Positions 1 to 5,595 are shown, counted from the first letter of the stretch. The stretch: DNA of 6,423 bases from Verrucomicrobiales bacterium (GCA_003517285.1 DPAW01000380.1:1-6423), one strand, 5' to 3'. The notes: a model not told the origin generated them from the sequence alone. Numbers and translations: made by a program.

Positions 1-575
1 CGCGAGTTGAACGCCGTCAATGCTCGCGATCCATTCAATCCCACGAGCCAGTCACTCTCCGAACGGCACAAGGCCGCATCTGCCAGAGGCTTCATTCGCC
101 CATCCTCGCGCAGCCGGTCGAACGCCTCCAGAATCGCGCCGTCAGTCATGGATTGCATCCACATGCGCTTGAGAGGTTTATCCACCTTGGCCAGAGCCAT
201 TATGTAGCGGAAAATCAATTCCCCTTCGCGGCCGGCATCGCAGGCATTCACGATGGTTTCGACCTCTTTGTTTCGGATCAGCCGCAGTAACAGTTTAAGT
301 CGGCTCTCGCTTTTTTCAATCGGCTGGAGTTCGAATTGATTTGGAATCACCGGCAGATGCTTGATGCCCCATGGCAGTTTTTTGCCGTTCGGGCCCTCGG
401 GCATTTTTAACTCCACCAAATGCCCCACGGCCGAGGTAATGATCGCCGCGTCGTTCTCGAAATAGCTATTCCGGTCCTTGCCCTTCTTGGAGAACTTGCC
501 CAGCTCCTTGCCTAGCACACGCGCCAAGTCCGTCTGAACGGAGGGTTTCTCTGCGATGACCAGTGTCTTGCCCAT
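1..575 (-). CDS. topB: DNA topoisomerase III (type IA), N-terminal part, cut by the window edge
   Basis: Type IA topoisomerases cut one DNA strand through a tyrosine and pass the other strand, removing negative supercoils or decatenating DNA. The 191 codons seen cover the Toprim domain and the start of the next domain. The protein opens with [13 protein letters not shown], whose Glu9 is the conserved Toprim glutamate. The metal-binding motif [11 protein letters not shown] lies at residues 112-122 (Asp113, Glu117). DAGREGE, rather than the DPDREGE of TopA, is typical of the Bacillus/Bacteroidota-like TopB group. KPLKRMW at 133-139 and the later [17 protein letters not shown] segment also match this family. 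The catalytic tyrosine and C-terminus lie beyond position 1. The ATG at 575-573 is the only in-frame start near the conserved N-terminus. No clear Shine-Dalgarno precedes it, and the start codon sits in a short inverted repeat. The gene diverges from menG. Family assignment is firm; the exact subfamily name is a little less so. Confidence 0.93.
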   Translation of the reverse strand, partial: MGKTLVIAEKPSVQTDLARVLGKELGKFSKKGKDRNSYFENDAAIITSAVGHLVELKMPEGPNGKKLPWGIKHLPVIPNQFELQPIEKSESRLKLLLRLIRNKEVETIVNACDAGREGELIFRYIMALAKVDKPLKRMWMQSMTDGAILEAFDRLREDGRMKPLADAALCRSESDWLVGLNGSRALTAFNS

Positions 576-585
576 TCGTGAATGG
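572..585 (-). promoter_or_regulatory. Small inverted repeat enclosing the topB start codon
   Basis: CCATTC and GAATGG form a perfect 6-bp inverted repeat separated by GT. On the minus-strand transcript the AUG of topB lies inside one arm. In RNA the two-base loop is too tight for all six pairs, so any hairpin would open the closing pairs. The element could modulate translation initiation or could be chance. The repeat is plain in the sequence; any function is inference. Confidence 0.25.
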
Positions 586-707
586 CGGGGTTTAGGGGTC
601 GCCCGGGTTTTTGGCAACCCTTTTCCTGACGGCACGAAGTGCCGATTTATTTGAAAAAACTTTTTTGGCGCGGGCTTCCCGATTCTTTTATGCTACCTTT
701 TGTCCCG
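576..707. promoter_or_regulatory. Divergent intergenic region between topB and menG
   Basis: This stretch should carry the promoters of both topB (leftward) and menG (rightward). It holds two short hairpin-forming repeats, GGGTT/AACCC at 605-620 followed by TTTT, and GGCAC-GAA-GTGCC at 631-643. The best sigma70-like candidate for menG is TTGGCG (665-670), an 18-base gap and TATGCT (689-694), which would leave a leader of only a few bases before the ATG at 708. No strong promoter could be fixed for topB. That it is regulatory follows from the gene layout; the individual elements are weak. Confidence 0.4.
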
Positions 708-1412
708 ATGGTTAAGGGATATTTTGCCGATGACGCCACACGCGCCGAACGCGTGCAAAAGCTCTTTGACACCATCGCGCCGCGCTACGATTTGATCAAT
801 AATTTGCAGAGCTTCGGCCTGCATCACCACTGGAAACGCCGCTTTGTGGCATTGGCCAATCCAAATGTGGAGGATCACGCTTTGGACCTCTGCTGTGGAA
901 CCGGCGACGTGTCCTTTGCGCTTGCCGATAGCGGTACGCAGGTGACCGGCCTAGATTTTAGCCAGGTGATGCTGGACTACGCCAAGGTCCGCGATGAACT
1001 GACCCGCGTCACCTTCCAGCGCGGCGATGCCCTAGCCACCGGGTTTCCCGATAACCATTTTGAGATCGTTACCATCGCTTACGGACTGCGGAACTTGGCC
1101 GATTTCGAGGGAGGGTTGCGTGAAATGTACCGAGTGGCCAAGCCGGGTGGCCGGATTATGGTGCTGGATTTCGGTAAGCCTTCCTTTGCCCCGTGGCGCT
1201 GGGCGTATTTCACATACTTAAAGTGGATGGTCCCGGTGTTCGGGAAAATCTTCTGCCGCGACGCGCCGGCTTATGCGTACATTCATGAATCTTTAGAGCA
1301 TTACCCAGCGCAGGATGGCGTTGATCAAATGCTGCGCAATCTTGGTTGTCACAACGTTGCGATCCATCGCATCTTGGGCAGTGCGATGACGATTAATTAC
1401 GGGGTGAAATAA
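708..1412 (+). CDS. menG: Demethylmenaquinone/ubiquinone biosynthesis C-methyltransferase
   Basis: This SAM-dependent enzyme of the UbiE/MenG family transfers a methyl group to the quinone ring, in most bacteria converting demethylmenaquinone to menaquinone, the membrane electron carrier. Read from the ATG at 708, the protein has 234 residues, usual for the family. It shows the first UbiE signature (Tyr27-Asp28, Asn31, Ser35, Gly37, His39, Trp42), the SAM-binding motif I LDLCCGTGD (59-67), the acidic loop VTGLDFS (79-85), AYGLRN near 124-129 and the second signature RVAKPGG (142-148). In-frame alternatives are a GTG at 639 and an ATG at 690. The extra residues these add ([12 protein letters not shown]...) do not resemble the family, so 708 is preferred although none of the three has a good Shine-Dalgarno. 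The stop TAA touches the stop codon of the convergent lipoprotein gene. No quinone pathway partner is in view, so whether it acts on menaquinone, ubiquinone or both rests on the family only. Confidence 0.93.
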   Translation: MVKGYFADDATRAERVQKLFDTIAPRYDLINNLQSFGLHHHWKRRFVALANPNVEDHALDLCCGTGDVSFALADSGTQVTGLDFSQVMLDYAKVRDELTRVTFQRGDALATGFPDNHFEIVTIAYGLRNLADFEGGLREMYRVAKPGGRIMVLDFGKPSFAPWRWAYFTYLKWMVPVFGKIFCRDAPAYAYIHESLEHYPAQDGVDQMLRNLGCHNVAIHRILGSAMTINYGVK

Positions 1413-2207
1413 TTACTGCGCGGTGGCGCTCATGTCTCGCATTAGCGAGAGCGCCGTGGCTTCGGTGAGCTGACGGATGTCGTAGCGCGTGAGTATGCGC
1501 GCGGCGGCACTGGGCTGGGGAAACAGATCTAGCACGCTGGCCTGACCTACGATGGTGCCATCGGCAGCCTGTGTGGCGGTCACCTGAATGTCCGGCACGG
1601 TGTAGGATCTTTCGCCATTCAACCCCACGACCTTCAAGTCGCGTTCGCTGATTAAAATCTCCAGCGACAATTCAGGGAGATTGGTCTGCGCCGCATCCAC
1701 CAAAGTCACCCCGGCCATGCGCAGAGGACGGCCGAACAGTCGTTCAACCTCGCGTTTGGTCTGTTGGGTGGCGAGTTCGTTGGTGTCGAACAATCGTCCG
1801 GGAATGCCGCCCGGTGCGGGGCCGCCCCCGGCCGGAGCGGCTCCGGCAGGCATGGGCAGGCCGGTGGCCGGATCAATCGCGGGCGCGACGCCGCCGGAGA
1901 CGATGGGTACCTGCGGCACCTGTACGGCGCCTTTGGGCAGGTTAACGCGGACATCAATCTTGGGCGCGCCGAGCTTAGCGTAGGTGACCTTGAATTCATC
2001 CAGAATCGCCTTGGCCTGTTCGGCCGTGTAAAGGACATGCAGTGGGGTGGCGGGCGATTCGGTGTAAATGAACTGCTTACCGGACTTGGCTTCGGCGTTG
2101 TTTTGGTACACCGGTACGCCATTTACGCGGTGGACCGTGGGTGCGGGCGGTACAGTGGCGCAGCCGAATAGCACGAAGACGGGCAGGGCAAGGGCAATTG
2201 TTTTCAT
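1413..2207 (-). CDS. Lipoprotein of unknown function, last gene of the lpoB-ycfL cluster
   Basis: I do not recognise this 264-residue protein. It has a lipoprotein signal peptide with lipobox LFGC (Cys16), so it is probably exported and lipid-anchored. Residues about 17-95 form a first segment (VYQNN, AEQAKAILDEFKVTYAKLG). Next comes a low-complexity Pro/Gly/Ala linker (about 96-137) containing IDPATGLP at 111-118, an octapeptide also found twice in the first protein of the operon. The rest (about 139-260) looks folded: a helix ending EVERLFGRPLRMAGV, strands around LSLEILISERDL and DIQVTATQAADGTIVGQA, and a final helix TEATALSLMRDM. This helix-strand order loosely recalls the LpoB/CsgG type of domain, a speculative link. 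The ATG lies 9 bases after the ycfL stop with no clear Shine-Dalgarno, suggesting translational coupling. The stop codon abuts that of menG with no spacer. Reading frame and lipoprotein nature are secure; function is unknown. Confidence 0.88.
   Translation of the reverse strand: MKTIALALPVFVLFGCATVPPAPTVHRVNGVPVYQNNAEAKSGKQFIYTESPATPLHVLYTAEQAKAILDEFKVTYAKLGAPKIDVRVNLPKGAVQVPQVPIVSGGVAPAIDPATGLPMPAGAAPAGGGPAPGGIPGRLFDTNELATQQTKREVERLFGRPLRMAGVTLVDAAQTNLPELSLEILISERDLKVVGLNGERSYTVPDIQVTATQAADGTIVGQASVLDLFPQPSAAARILTRYDIRQLTEATALSLMRDMSATAQ
1425..1455. other. Hairpin-forming inverted repeat at the convergent gene junction
   Basis: GGCGCTC (1425-1431) can pair with GAGCGCC (1449-1455), and TCTCGC (1435-1440) can pair with GCGAGA (1445-1450) around an ATTA loop; the two pairings partly compete. 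The repeat lies just past the menG stop and within the last codons of the leftward lipoprotein gene. No T-tract follows on either strand, so it is not a canonical intrinsic terminator. It might protect menG mRNA ends or slow opposing transcripts. Confidence 0.3.
1854..1877 (-). repeat. IDPATGLP octapeptide coding motif, copy 3 of 3
   Basis: This encodes Ile-Asp-Pro-Ala-Thr-Gly-Leu-Pro within the Pro/Gly/Ala-rich linker of the terminal lipoprotein. The same peptide occurs in the linker of the first protein of the operon. Codons differ between copies, so the protein motif, not the DNA, is what is kept. Confidence 0.6.
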
Positions 2208-2216
2208 GGGATTAAA

Positions 2217-2600
2217 TCAGCGCGATAGCCGCACGCGCACGGTGTAGTTTTTGGCTTGGGGATTGAGCGAAGTAAACAGCACGGTTTCCTGCGCGGTCTC
2301 ATCAAGAATCAACGTGCGGAAGGGCGTTTCATCACCGGTGGCGAAGCCCTGCTCGTCCTTGAAAATGCAGTTCACCTGCAGATCTAGTCGTTTATTGGCG
2401 CGGTTCAAAATATTCGCGCGCACCTGCAGCCGACCATCGGGCAACACGGTCTCCTGCAACGCCGTGCATTGTACAAGCTGGCTGCCGAGAGAACCGAGCG
2501 CGACGAACTTGCTGTTATTGGCCTGAACCGATTTGGTGACAGACGGCGTGCCGCAGCCGAGCATGGCCAGAGCGATGGTGAGGGTGAACAGGTGTTTCAT
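2217..2600 (-). CDS. ycfL: YcfL-family (DUF1425) lipoprotein
   Basis: This is a 127-residue lipoprotein with lipobox AMLGC (Cys16). From about residue 30 the pattern fits the YcfL/DUF1425 beta-sandwich: LQVRANILNRANKRLDLQVNCIF (58-80, a strand pair in which the protein describes 'N...R..L.V...F'), the acidic turn KDEQGFATGDE (81-91), then FRTLILDETAQETVLFTSLNP and a last strand YTVRVRLSR. YcfL is encoded beside lpoB in E. coli and beside lpoB and a COG3014 gene in other gammaproteobacteria. Its biochemical role is not established. Here the ATG at 2600 follows the COG3014 stop by 9 bases, and its AAAGGAA Shine-Dalgarno (2605-2611) overlaps that stop codon, so the two are probably coupled. The assignment rests on pattern and neighbours; sequence divergence makes it good rather than certain. 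Confidence 0.8.
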   Translation of the reverse strand: MKHLFTLTIALAMLGCGTPSVTKSVQANNSKFVALGSLGSQLVQCTALQETVLPDGRLQVRANILNRANKRLDLQVNCIFKDEQGFATGDETPFRTLILDETAQETVLFTSLNPQAKNYTVRVRLSR

Positions 2601-2609
2601 GAATTTCCT

Positions 2610-3767
2610 TTATCGGTCGGCAACCAGCACCACAGTGTCGCGGCCGGCTTGCACAGTTAACAATACACTTTTTTTGCGATCGGGCAAGGCTGCGCCGGTT
2701 GTATCGAGAAAGTCCACGGTGGCGGGATGTTCGCCTGCGGGTAACTGCAGCGCGGCGAAGCTAAGATGTTGCGGCAGGTTGTTCCAAGTACGTGTATCGG
2801 CGCGAGGTTCAACGGAGTTGCCGATAAATTTTCCCACCAAGCCTACGCCCAGTAATGCCAACCCTGCATCGCGGGTGTCCTCATAATCCACCAGCACCAC
2901 CCCAGGCACTGTGCCGATATCTCCGATGGTGTCGCCAACCTTTTTTACGTTGGCTTTGCGGGCCAGTATCAGATCCATCGCACGGCTGCCGCGTGTGGAG
3001 GCTTGCAGGGTTAGGTTGTCAAAAACCGGAGCGGTCACCGTTTGGCTAGCGGCTGTGATACGGATCTGGGCAACATCGGAATGACCGGCATCGTAAACTA
3101 GTGCTTCACCGACATCGCCGCCGGATTTTTTCACCGGGCCAAACCCGGTCTGCAACACAACTAACGTATTGGCCGCCGGATTGTAATCGGGCAGGGCGAT
3201 GGCGCCGGCGTGTTCGCGGGCGCGTTGCAGGGCGGCTGAACCGTCCTTGCCGAGCTTGGCGGTGATGAAGCCGTCGAGATAATCTAGTATCACCCAGTCG
3301 GCGCGGTACTGCTGTCTCTCGGCCAGCGCATCCATCAATTGCGCGGTGCGGAAACAGGCGCGAGCATTGGTCGGTTCGCCGTCCATCCAGTAAATCAGGC
3401 CGCGATAAAACCAGCCCATGGCACGTTCGTAAGGTTCCCCGTGGAATCCCTTCACGTTCTCCGGCGAGAACAGGCTTTGGGCCATACGCGTGCTGGCATC
3501 GGTCTGGAGAATCTGCCCGGCCGCGGGCATGGCGGCATCAAACAAGGCCCTGGCTTCGTTGGCTTGATTTTGCTTGAGGGCAATCAAGCCCACGCGCAGG
3601 CGCCAGAGGTTTTTGTCCTGCCTGGGGGCTTGGGCAATGAGGCGTTTGCCCTCGATGACGAGATCATCGGAATACTCTGGAGTGGGCTGGATGTCCGGCG
3701 TCTGACAGGCGGTCATCCACAGCGTAAACAACAAACACAGCAGCGGGGTGGCCGTGGCAAACTTCAT
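2610..3767 (-). CDS. COG3014-type lipoprotein with TPR-like N-terminal region
   Basis: This 385-residue protein has a lipoprotein signal peptide and a lipobox ending MTAC (Cys21). Residues about 52-190 look like helical TPR-type repeats: LWRLRVGLIALKQNQANEAR, then GEPYERAMGWFYRGLIYWMDG (110-130), then EPTNARACFRTAQL. The GEPYER...RGLIYWMDGE block and the later VVLQTGFGPVKK (203-214) are hallmarks of the uncharacterised COG3014 family. The C-terminal half is mostly beta, with a glycine-rich short hydrophobic stretch (AGLALLGVGLVGKFIG, 301-316) and a closing domain containing TWNNLPQHLSFAALQLPAGEH (327-347). COG3014 genes neighbour lpoB and ycfL in Vibrio-like gammaproteobacteria. No reaction is known; a scaffold in the periplasmic or outer-membrane arm of peptidoglycan synthesis is inferred from context. 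The ATG starts 18 bases after the lpoB stop, with no clear Shine-Dalgarno. Confidence 0.85.
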   Translation of the reverse strand: MKFATATPLLCLLFTLWMTACQTPDIQPTPEYSDDLVIEGKRLIAQAPRQDKNLWRLRVGLIALKQNQANEARALFDAAMPAAGQILQTDASTRMAQSLFSPENVKGFHGEPYERAMGWFYRGLIYWMDGEPTNARACFRTAQLMDALAERQQYRADWVILDYLDGFITAKLGKDGSAALQRAREHAGAIALPDYNPAANTLVVLQTGFGPVKKSGGDVGEALVYDAGHSDVAQIRITAASQTVTAPVFDNLTLQASTRGSRAMDLILARKANVKKVGDTIGDIGTVPGVVLVDYEDTRDAGLALLGVGLVGKFIGNSVEPRADTRTWNNLPQHLSFAALQLPAGEHPATVDFLDTTGAALPDRKKSVLLTVQAGRDTVVLVADR

Positions 3768-3785
3768 GATGCAGCGGATGCAGGC

Positions 3786-4400
3786 CTAGCGGTAGGTCAC
3801 GTCGTCTTTGCCCTGTTTCTTGATCTCATGAAATCCCTCCCAGACGATGTCGGTGTTGTTGGGATTGATGAGCTGAAACGTATAGAGCACATAATCGCTC
3901 GCGCCGGCGGCACCTCGGCTTGAGATGGCCTTGAAGGTGCCGGTGAGGATGTAATCCGCCCCCTTAAATTCATTGCCCTCTAACTTATCGCCGCCCGTTA
4001 CTTGGCCGGAGGTTTTCAGATCGCGTTCCCGTTCCAACTTGTCGATGTGTTCGCGGGCGACAAACTGAATTTTGCCATTGGCATTGCCCGTGAGCGCAAC
4101 GCGAATGCGCGTCAGGAAAATATCCTGATCAATCGGAAAGCGCGTGTCGTTGTCGATCGGCTCAAGCACGACCACCGGTTTGCCCTGCGCGTTGGCGATC
4201 GGTTCAGCCCCGAGAATGCCGCGTGCCATTTTATCGGAAATGGTCACCAGATCCTGGGATTCAATACCCAGCCCGGCCACAAAACCGCGTTCGCTAGGCC
4301 GTAGCTCGGTGACACTCGGGCCGTTGGGCGAATTGACATTGGTGCAGGCCGCGACCCCAAGCAAGGCAGCGGTGATCAAAATAGCAGGCACGTTTTTCAT
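3786..4400 (-). CDS. lpoB: LpoB-like penicillin-binding protein activator, outer-membrane lipoprotein
   Basis: LpoB is an outer-membrane lipoprotein that stimulates the glycosyltransferase and transpeptidase activities of PBP1B. Read from the ATG at 4400 the product has 204 residues (E. coli LpoB has 213), with signal peptide and lipobox VAAC (Cys19). The folded domain runs from about residue 48: helix VTISDKMARGILG, strand PVVVLEPIDNDT (75-86), helix DIFLTRIRVAL, strand IQFVAREHIDKL (111-122), then GADYILTGTFKAIS (147-160), the hairpin YVLYTFQLINPNNTDIVWEG (170-189) and HEIKK. These match the E. coli segments for 'VLLVDSVNNRT', 'GAHYVLYS' and 'TGEIIWSG'. The linker after Cys19 is only about 30 residues, shorter than the E. 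coli one. A TTG at 4439 overlapping the upstream stop is also in frame. The ATG is preferred because AGGAAGAG (4403-4410) lies just before it and the signal peptide begins there. The gene lies 35 bases after the glycine-zipper gene. Confidence 0.88.
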   Translation of the reverse strand: MKNVPAILITAALLGVAACTNVNSPNGPSVTELRPSERGFVAGLGIESQDLVTISDKMARGILGAEPIANAQGKPVVVLEPIDNDTRFPIDQDIFLTRIRVALTGNANGKIQFVAREHIDKLERERDLKTSGQVTGGDKLEGNEFKGADYILTGTFKAISSRGAAGASDYVLYTFQLINPNNTDIVWEGFHEIKKQGKDDVTYR

Positions 4401-4402
4401 AG

Positions 4403-4410
4403 CTCTTCCT
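4403..4410 (-). promoter_or_regulatory. Shine-Dalgarno that decides the lpoB start
   Basis: On the minus strand AGGAAGAG stands two bases before the ATG at 4400, with its AGGA core six bases away. It supports this ATG over the in-frame TTG at 4439, which would prepend 13 polar and aromatic residues to the lipoprotein signal peptide. Confidence 0.7.
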
Positions 4411-4435
4411 TTGACGGGAAAGTATGCCAAAATAC

Positions 4436-5011
4436 TCAACGTCCGAAAAGCTTGTTTACCCGCTGGCGGGGTGTCAGTGCCTGACGAACTGCCGGAACCG
4501 GTACAGCCGTGGGCGATGGAGCTCTCACTCCCACCGGCAATCCCGTGGCCGGATCAATGGCTGGCGGTGTGGCGGGGGCTGAGGCATTGGGATCAATGGG
4601 CAACCCAGTCACCGGATCAATTTGTGGCGCGCCGGCAGTCACAGGTCCTTGCGGGAGAGTTTGTTGAGGATTGGCTGTTTGCGCCCGTTGCCGGGCCTTT
4701 TTCGCGGCTTTATTATCCAGCATTTGGCCAATCAAAAGCCCCACAGCGCCGCCAATCGCTGTGCCTTCGGCGCCTTTTTGGCTATTGGACCCGATCACTC
4801 CGCCCACCGCGGCACCGATGGCCACAGTGGTGGTACTTACCGGCCCGCGGGTTTGAGGCCCGGGCGATGGTGCAGGCTGTGGTTGTCGGGGATTGGGAAT
4901 GCCCGCAGCGTTTAGGCGCGGAAACGCCAGGCCGCGAAAGGGGCTAAAGAGATTCTGCGCCTGCACCTCGCAGGTGAACGCAACAACGGTAAAAAATACA
5001 ATTTTCCTCAT
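4436..5011 (-). CDS. Secreted glycine-zipper protein, first gene of the lpoB cluster
   Basis: This 191-residue protein has an N-terminal signal sequence (MRKIVFF...EVQAQ) probably cut after VQA (residue 18). The cysteine at 14 is in a poor lipobox (AFTC), so it is called secreted rather than lipidated. A Pro-rich stretch (41-58) leads to a glycine-zipper segment at about 61-98: TTVAIGAAVGGVIGS and then GTAIGGAVGLLIGQMLD, with small residues in GxxxG spacing as in the SlyB/YmgG-type 2TM glycine-zipper families of the envelope. A basic stretch KAAKKARQRAQ follows. The C-terminal part is Pro/Ala-rich and carries IDPVTGLP (131-138) and IDPATGLP (152-159). The precise function is unknown; membrane association by the zipper is inferred. 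An in-frame GTG at 5017 is rejected because AAGGAAGGA is only two bases before it but eight before the ATG at 5011. As first gene it should set expression of the cluster. Confidence 0.83.
   Translation of the reverse strand: MRKIVFFTVVAFTCEVQAQNLFSPFRGLAFPRLNAAGIPNPRQPQPAPSPGPQTRGPVSTTTVAIGAAVGGVIGSNSQKGAEGTAIGGAVGLLIGQMLDNKAAKKARQRAQTANPQQTLPQGPVTAGAPQIDPVTGLPIDPNASAPATPPAIDPATGLPVGVRAPSPTAVPVPAVRQALTPRQRVNKLFGR
4535..4558 (-). repeat. IDPATGLP octapeptide coding motif, copy 2 of 3
   Basis: This encodes IDPATGLP at residues 152-159 of the glycine-zipper protein, 13 residues after the first copy ends. The protein sequence is identical to the copy in the last gene of the operon. Confidence 0.6.
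4598..4621 (-). repeat. IDPVTGLP octapeptide coding motif, copy 1 of 3
   Basis: This encodes IDPVTGLP at residues 131-138 of the glycine-zipper protein, directly followed by a partial echo, IDP. It differs from the other two copies by Val for Ala. Confidence 0.6.
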
Positions 5012-5083
5012 TAACACAGTCCTTCCTTGGATTTATTGTGTTTGTTAACAGGTTATTCACAGCATAGTCTGTGCCGGAAAACG
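5012..5083 (-). promoter_or_regulatory. Leader and probable promoter region of the lpoB cluster
   Basis: This gap between the upstream terminator and the glycine-zipper ATG must hold the promoter if the terminator works. It contains the strong Shine-Dalgarno AAGGAAGGA (5020-5028, eight bases before the ATG), the palindrome TGTTAACA (5043-5050) and an inverted repeat CACAG-CATAGT-CTGTG (5058-5073). No convincing -35/-10 pair was found; TATGCT (5061-5066 read on the minus strand) is a possible -10 without a good -35. The ribosome site is solid; the promoter is inferred from layout. Confidence 0.45.
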
Positions 5084-5118
5084 AAAAAACCGCCGTTTGT
5101 TAAAAAAACGCCGGTTTT
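5084..5118 (-). terminator. Intrinsic terminator after the His/Met-rich protein gene
   Basis: Read on the minus strand, AAACCGGCGTTT (5117-5106) and AAACGGCGGTTT (5098-5087) pair over 12 positions with a single G-G mismatch around a 7-base loop. The run TTTTTT (5089-5084) closes the element. It lies 25 bases past the stop codon of the 5143-5538 gene and upstream of the lpoB cluster, so it should separate the two transcripts. Confidence 0.75.
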
Positions 5119-5142
5119 CGGTGGAAAATTGATTTTTTCAGG

Positions 5143-5538
5143 TCATCGTCCAAAAACCGTGCGTGCGGGCATCATGGAATCCACCATAGGTGGCGTGATA
5201 ATTATCATGGAACCGAGTGTCGGGCGCACGTACATCGGTCGGGCATACATAAAGCCTGGTGTCATGGACATGGAATGCATCGGTAGACCGCGCTGTGTGT
5301 GGGTGTGAAAAGGTTGGTGCGGATAATGGTATCCACCATATCGCGGTTGCATCACGGCCACTTGTGGTGCTGGCGGATTGATAATCACCGTGGTCGCCGG
5401 GGCTCCTTGCGGTGTGCTGGGAGCGATAATCTTGATCGGTGCGCCCTGACCGGTGTGAATCACGCCGGGGCCAAAAATTTGTGCGGAAAGCTGGGGGGCC
5501 AAACCCAACACCAACAACAGGCCTGCTAACCTCTTCAT
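5143..5538 (-). CDS. Small secreted His/Met/Pro-rich protein of unknown function
   Basis: This 131-residue protein has a signal peptide ([20 protein letters not shown]) probably cut after LSA, residue 19. The mature part is unlike any family I recognise. It is Pro-rich, with hydrophobic patches ([27 protein letters not shown]). Between residues 71 and 97 it has a cluster of His71, His74, His78, His80, His88 and Met87, Met90, Met92, Met97. There are 11 methionines in all. His/Met clusters of this sort occur in periplasmic copper-handling proteins, but no known motif is complete, so metal binding is only a suggestion. The gene is followed by an intrinsic terminator, so it is probably a separate transcript from the lpoB cluster, and it diverges from hisF. 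No convincing Shine-Dalgarno precedes the ATG. It is supported as a gene by its signal peptide, start position and terminator; low complexity leaves some doubt. Confidence 0.72.
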   Translation of the reverse strand: MKRLAGLLLVLGLAPQLSAQIFGPGVIHTGQGAPIKIIAPSTPQGAPATTVIINPPAPQVAVMQPRYGGYHYPHQPFHTHTQRGLPMHSMSMTPGFMYARPMYVRPTLGSMIIITPPMVDSMMPARTVFGR

Positions 5539-5572
5539 GCCCTGACTTTACGCCCACACCCCACCTTGGCAA

Positions 5573-5595
5573 CAATATTGTATGTATACGTACAA
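5573..5595. promoter_or_regulatory. Palindromic operator-like element between divergent genes
   Basis: An 18-bp near-perfect palindrome, TTGTATGTA|TACGTACAA (5578-5595, eight of nine pairs matching), overlaps an 8-bp perfect palindrome CAATATTG (5573-5580). The AT-rich element lies 35 bases upstream of the His/Met-rich gene and about 60 bases upstream of hisF. It is placed where a dimeric regulator or RNA polymerase could bind, and minus-strand TACAAT (5582-5577) could serve as a -10. No good -35 was found on either strand. The symmetry is seen; the role is inferred. Confidence 0.4.

Noticed and set aside
7..207. Short plus-strand open frame at the left edge
   Set aside because: Antisense to the conserved Toprim region of topB.
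605..624. GGGTT/AACCC hairpin followed by TTTT on the plus strand
   Set aside because: Only five base pairs, and no rightward gene ends upstream that would need a terminator; left as part of the divergent intergenic region.
639..707. Upstream in-frame starts for menG (GTG 639, ATG 690)
   Set aside because: The added residues do not look like the family N-terminus, the GTG lies within an inverted repeat, and neither has a ribosome site; the ATG at 708 gives a normal-length enzyme. Not fully excluded.
1681..2171. Several overlapping open frames in other frames across the 264-residue lipoprotein gene
   Set aside because: The region codes for a GC-rich Pro/Gly/Ala linker, which lowers stop frequency in all frames; only the lipoprotein frame has a lipobox and operon spacing.
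3339..3923. Plus-strand open frame (194 codons) across the COG3014/lpoB boundary
   Set aside because: Antisense to two supported lipoprotein genes, with no domain or ribosome site.
4401..4439. TTG start for lpoB overlapping the upstream stop codon (ATGA-like overlap)
   Set aside because: The ATG at 4400 has an AGGAAGAG ribosome site and begins a normal lipoprotein signal peptide; the TTG would bury it behind 13 residues.
4144..4947. Plus-strand open frame (267 codons) opposite lpoB and the glycine-zipper gene
   Set aside because: Its composition (many Trp, Arg, Pro) is that of an antisense shadow, and both genes on the other strand have signal peptides, ribosome sites and family features.
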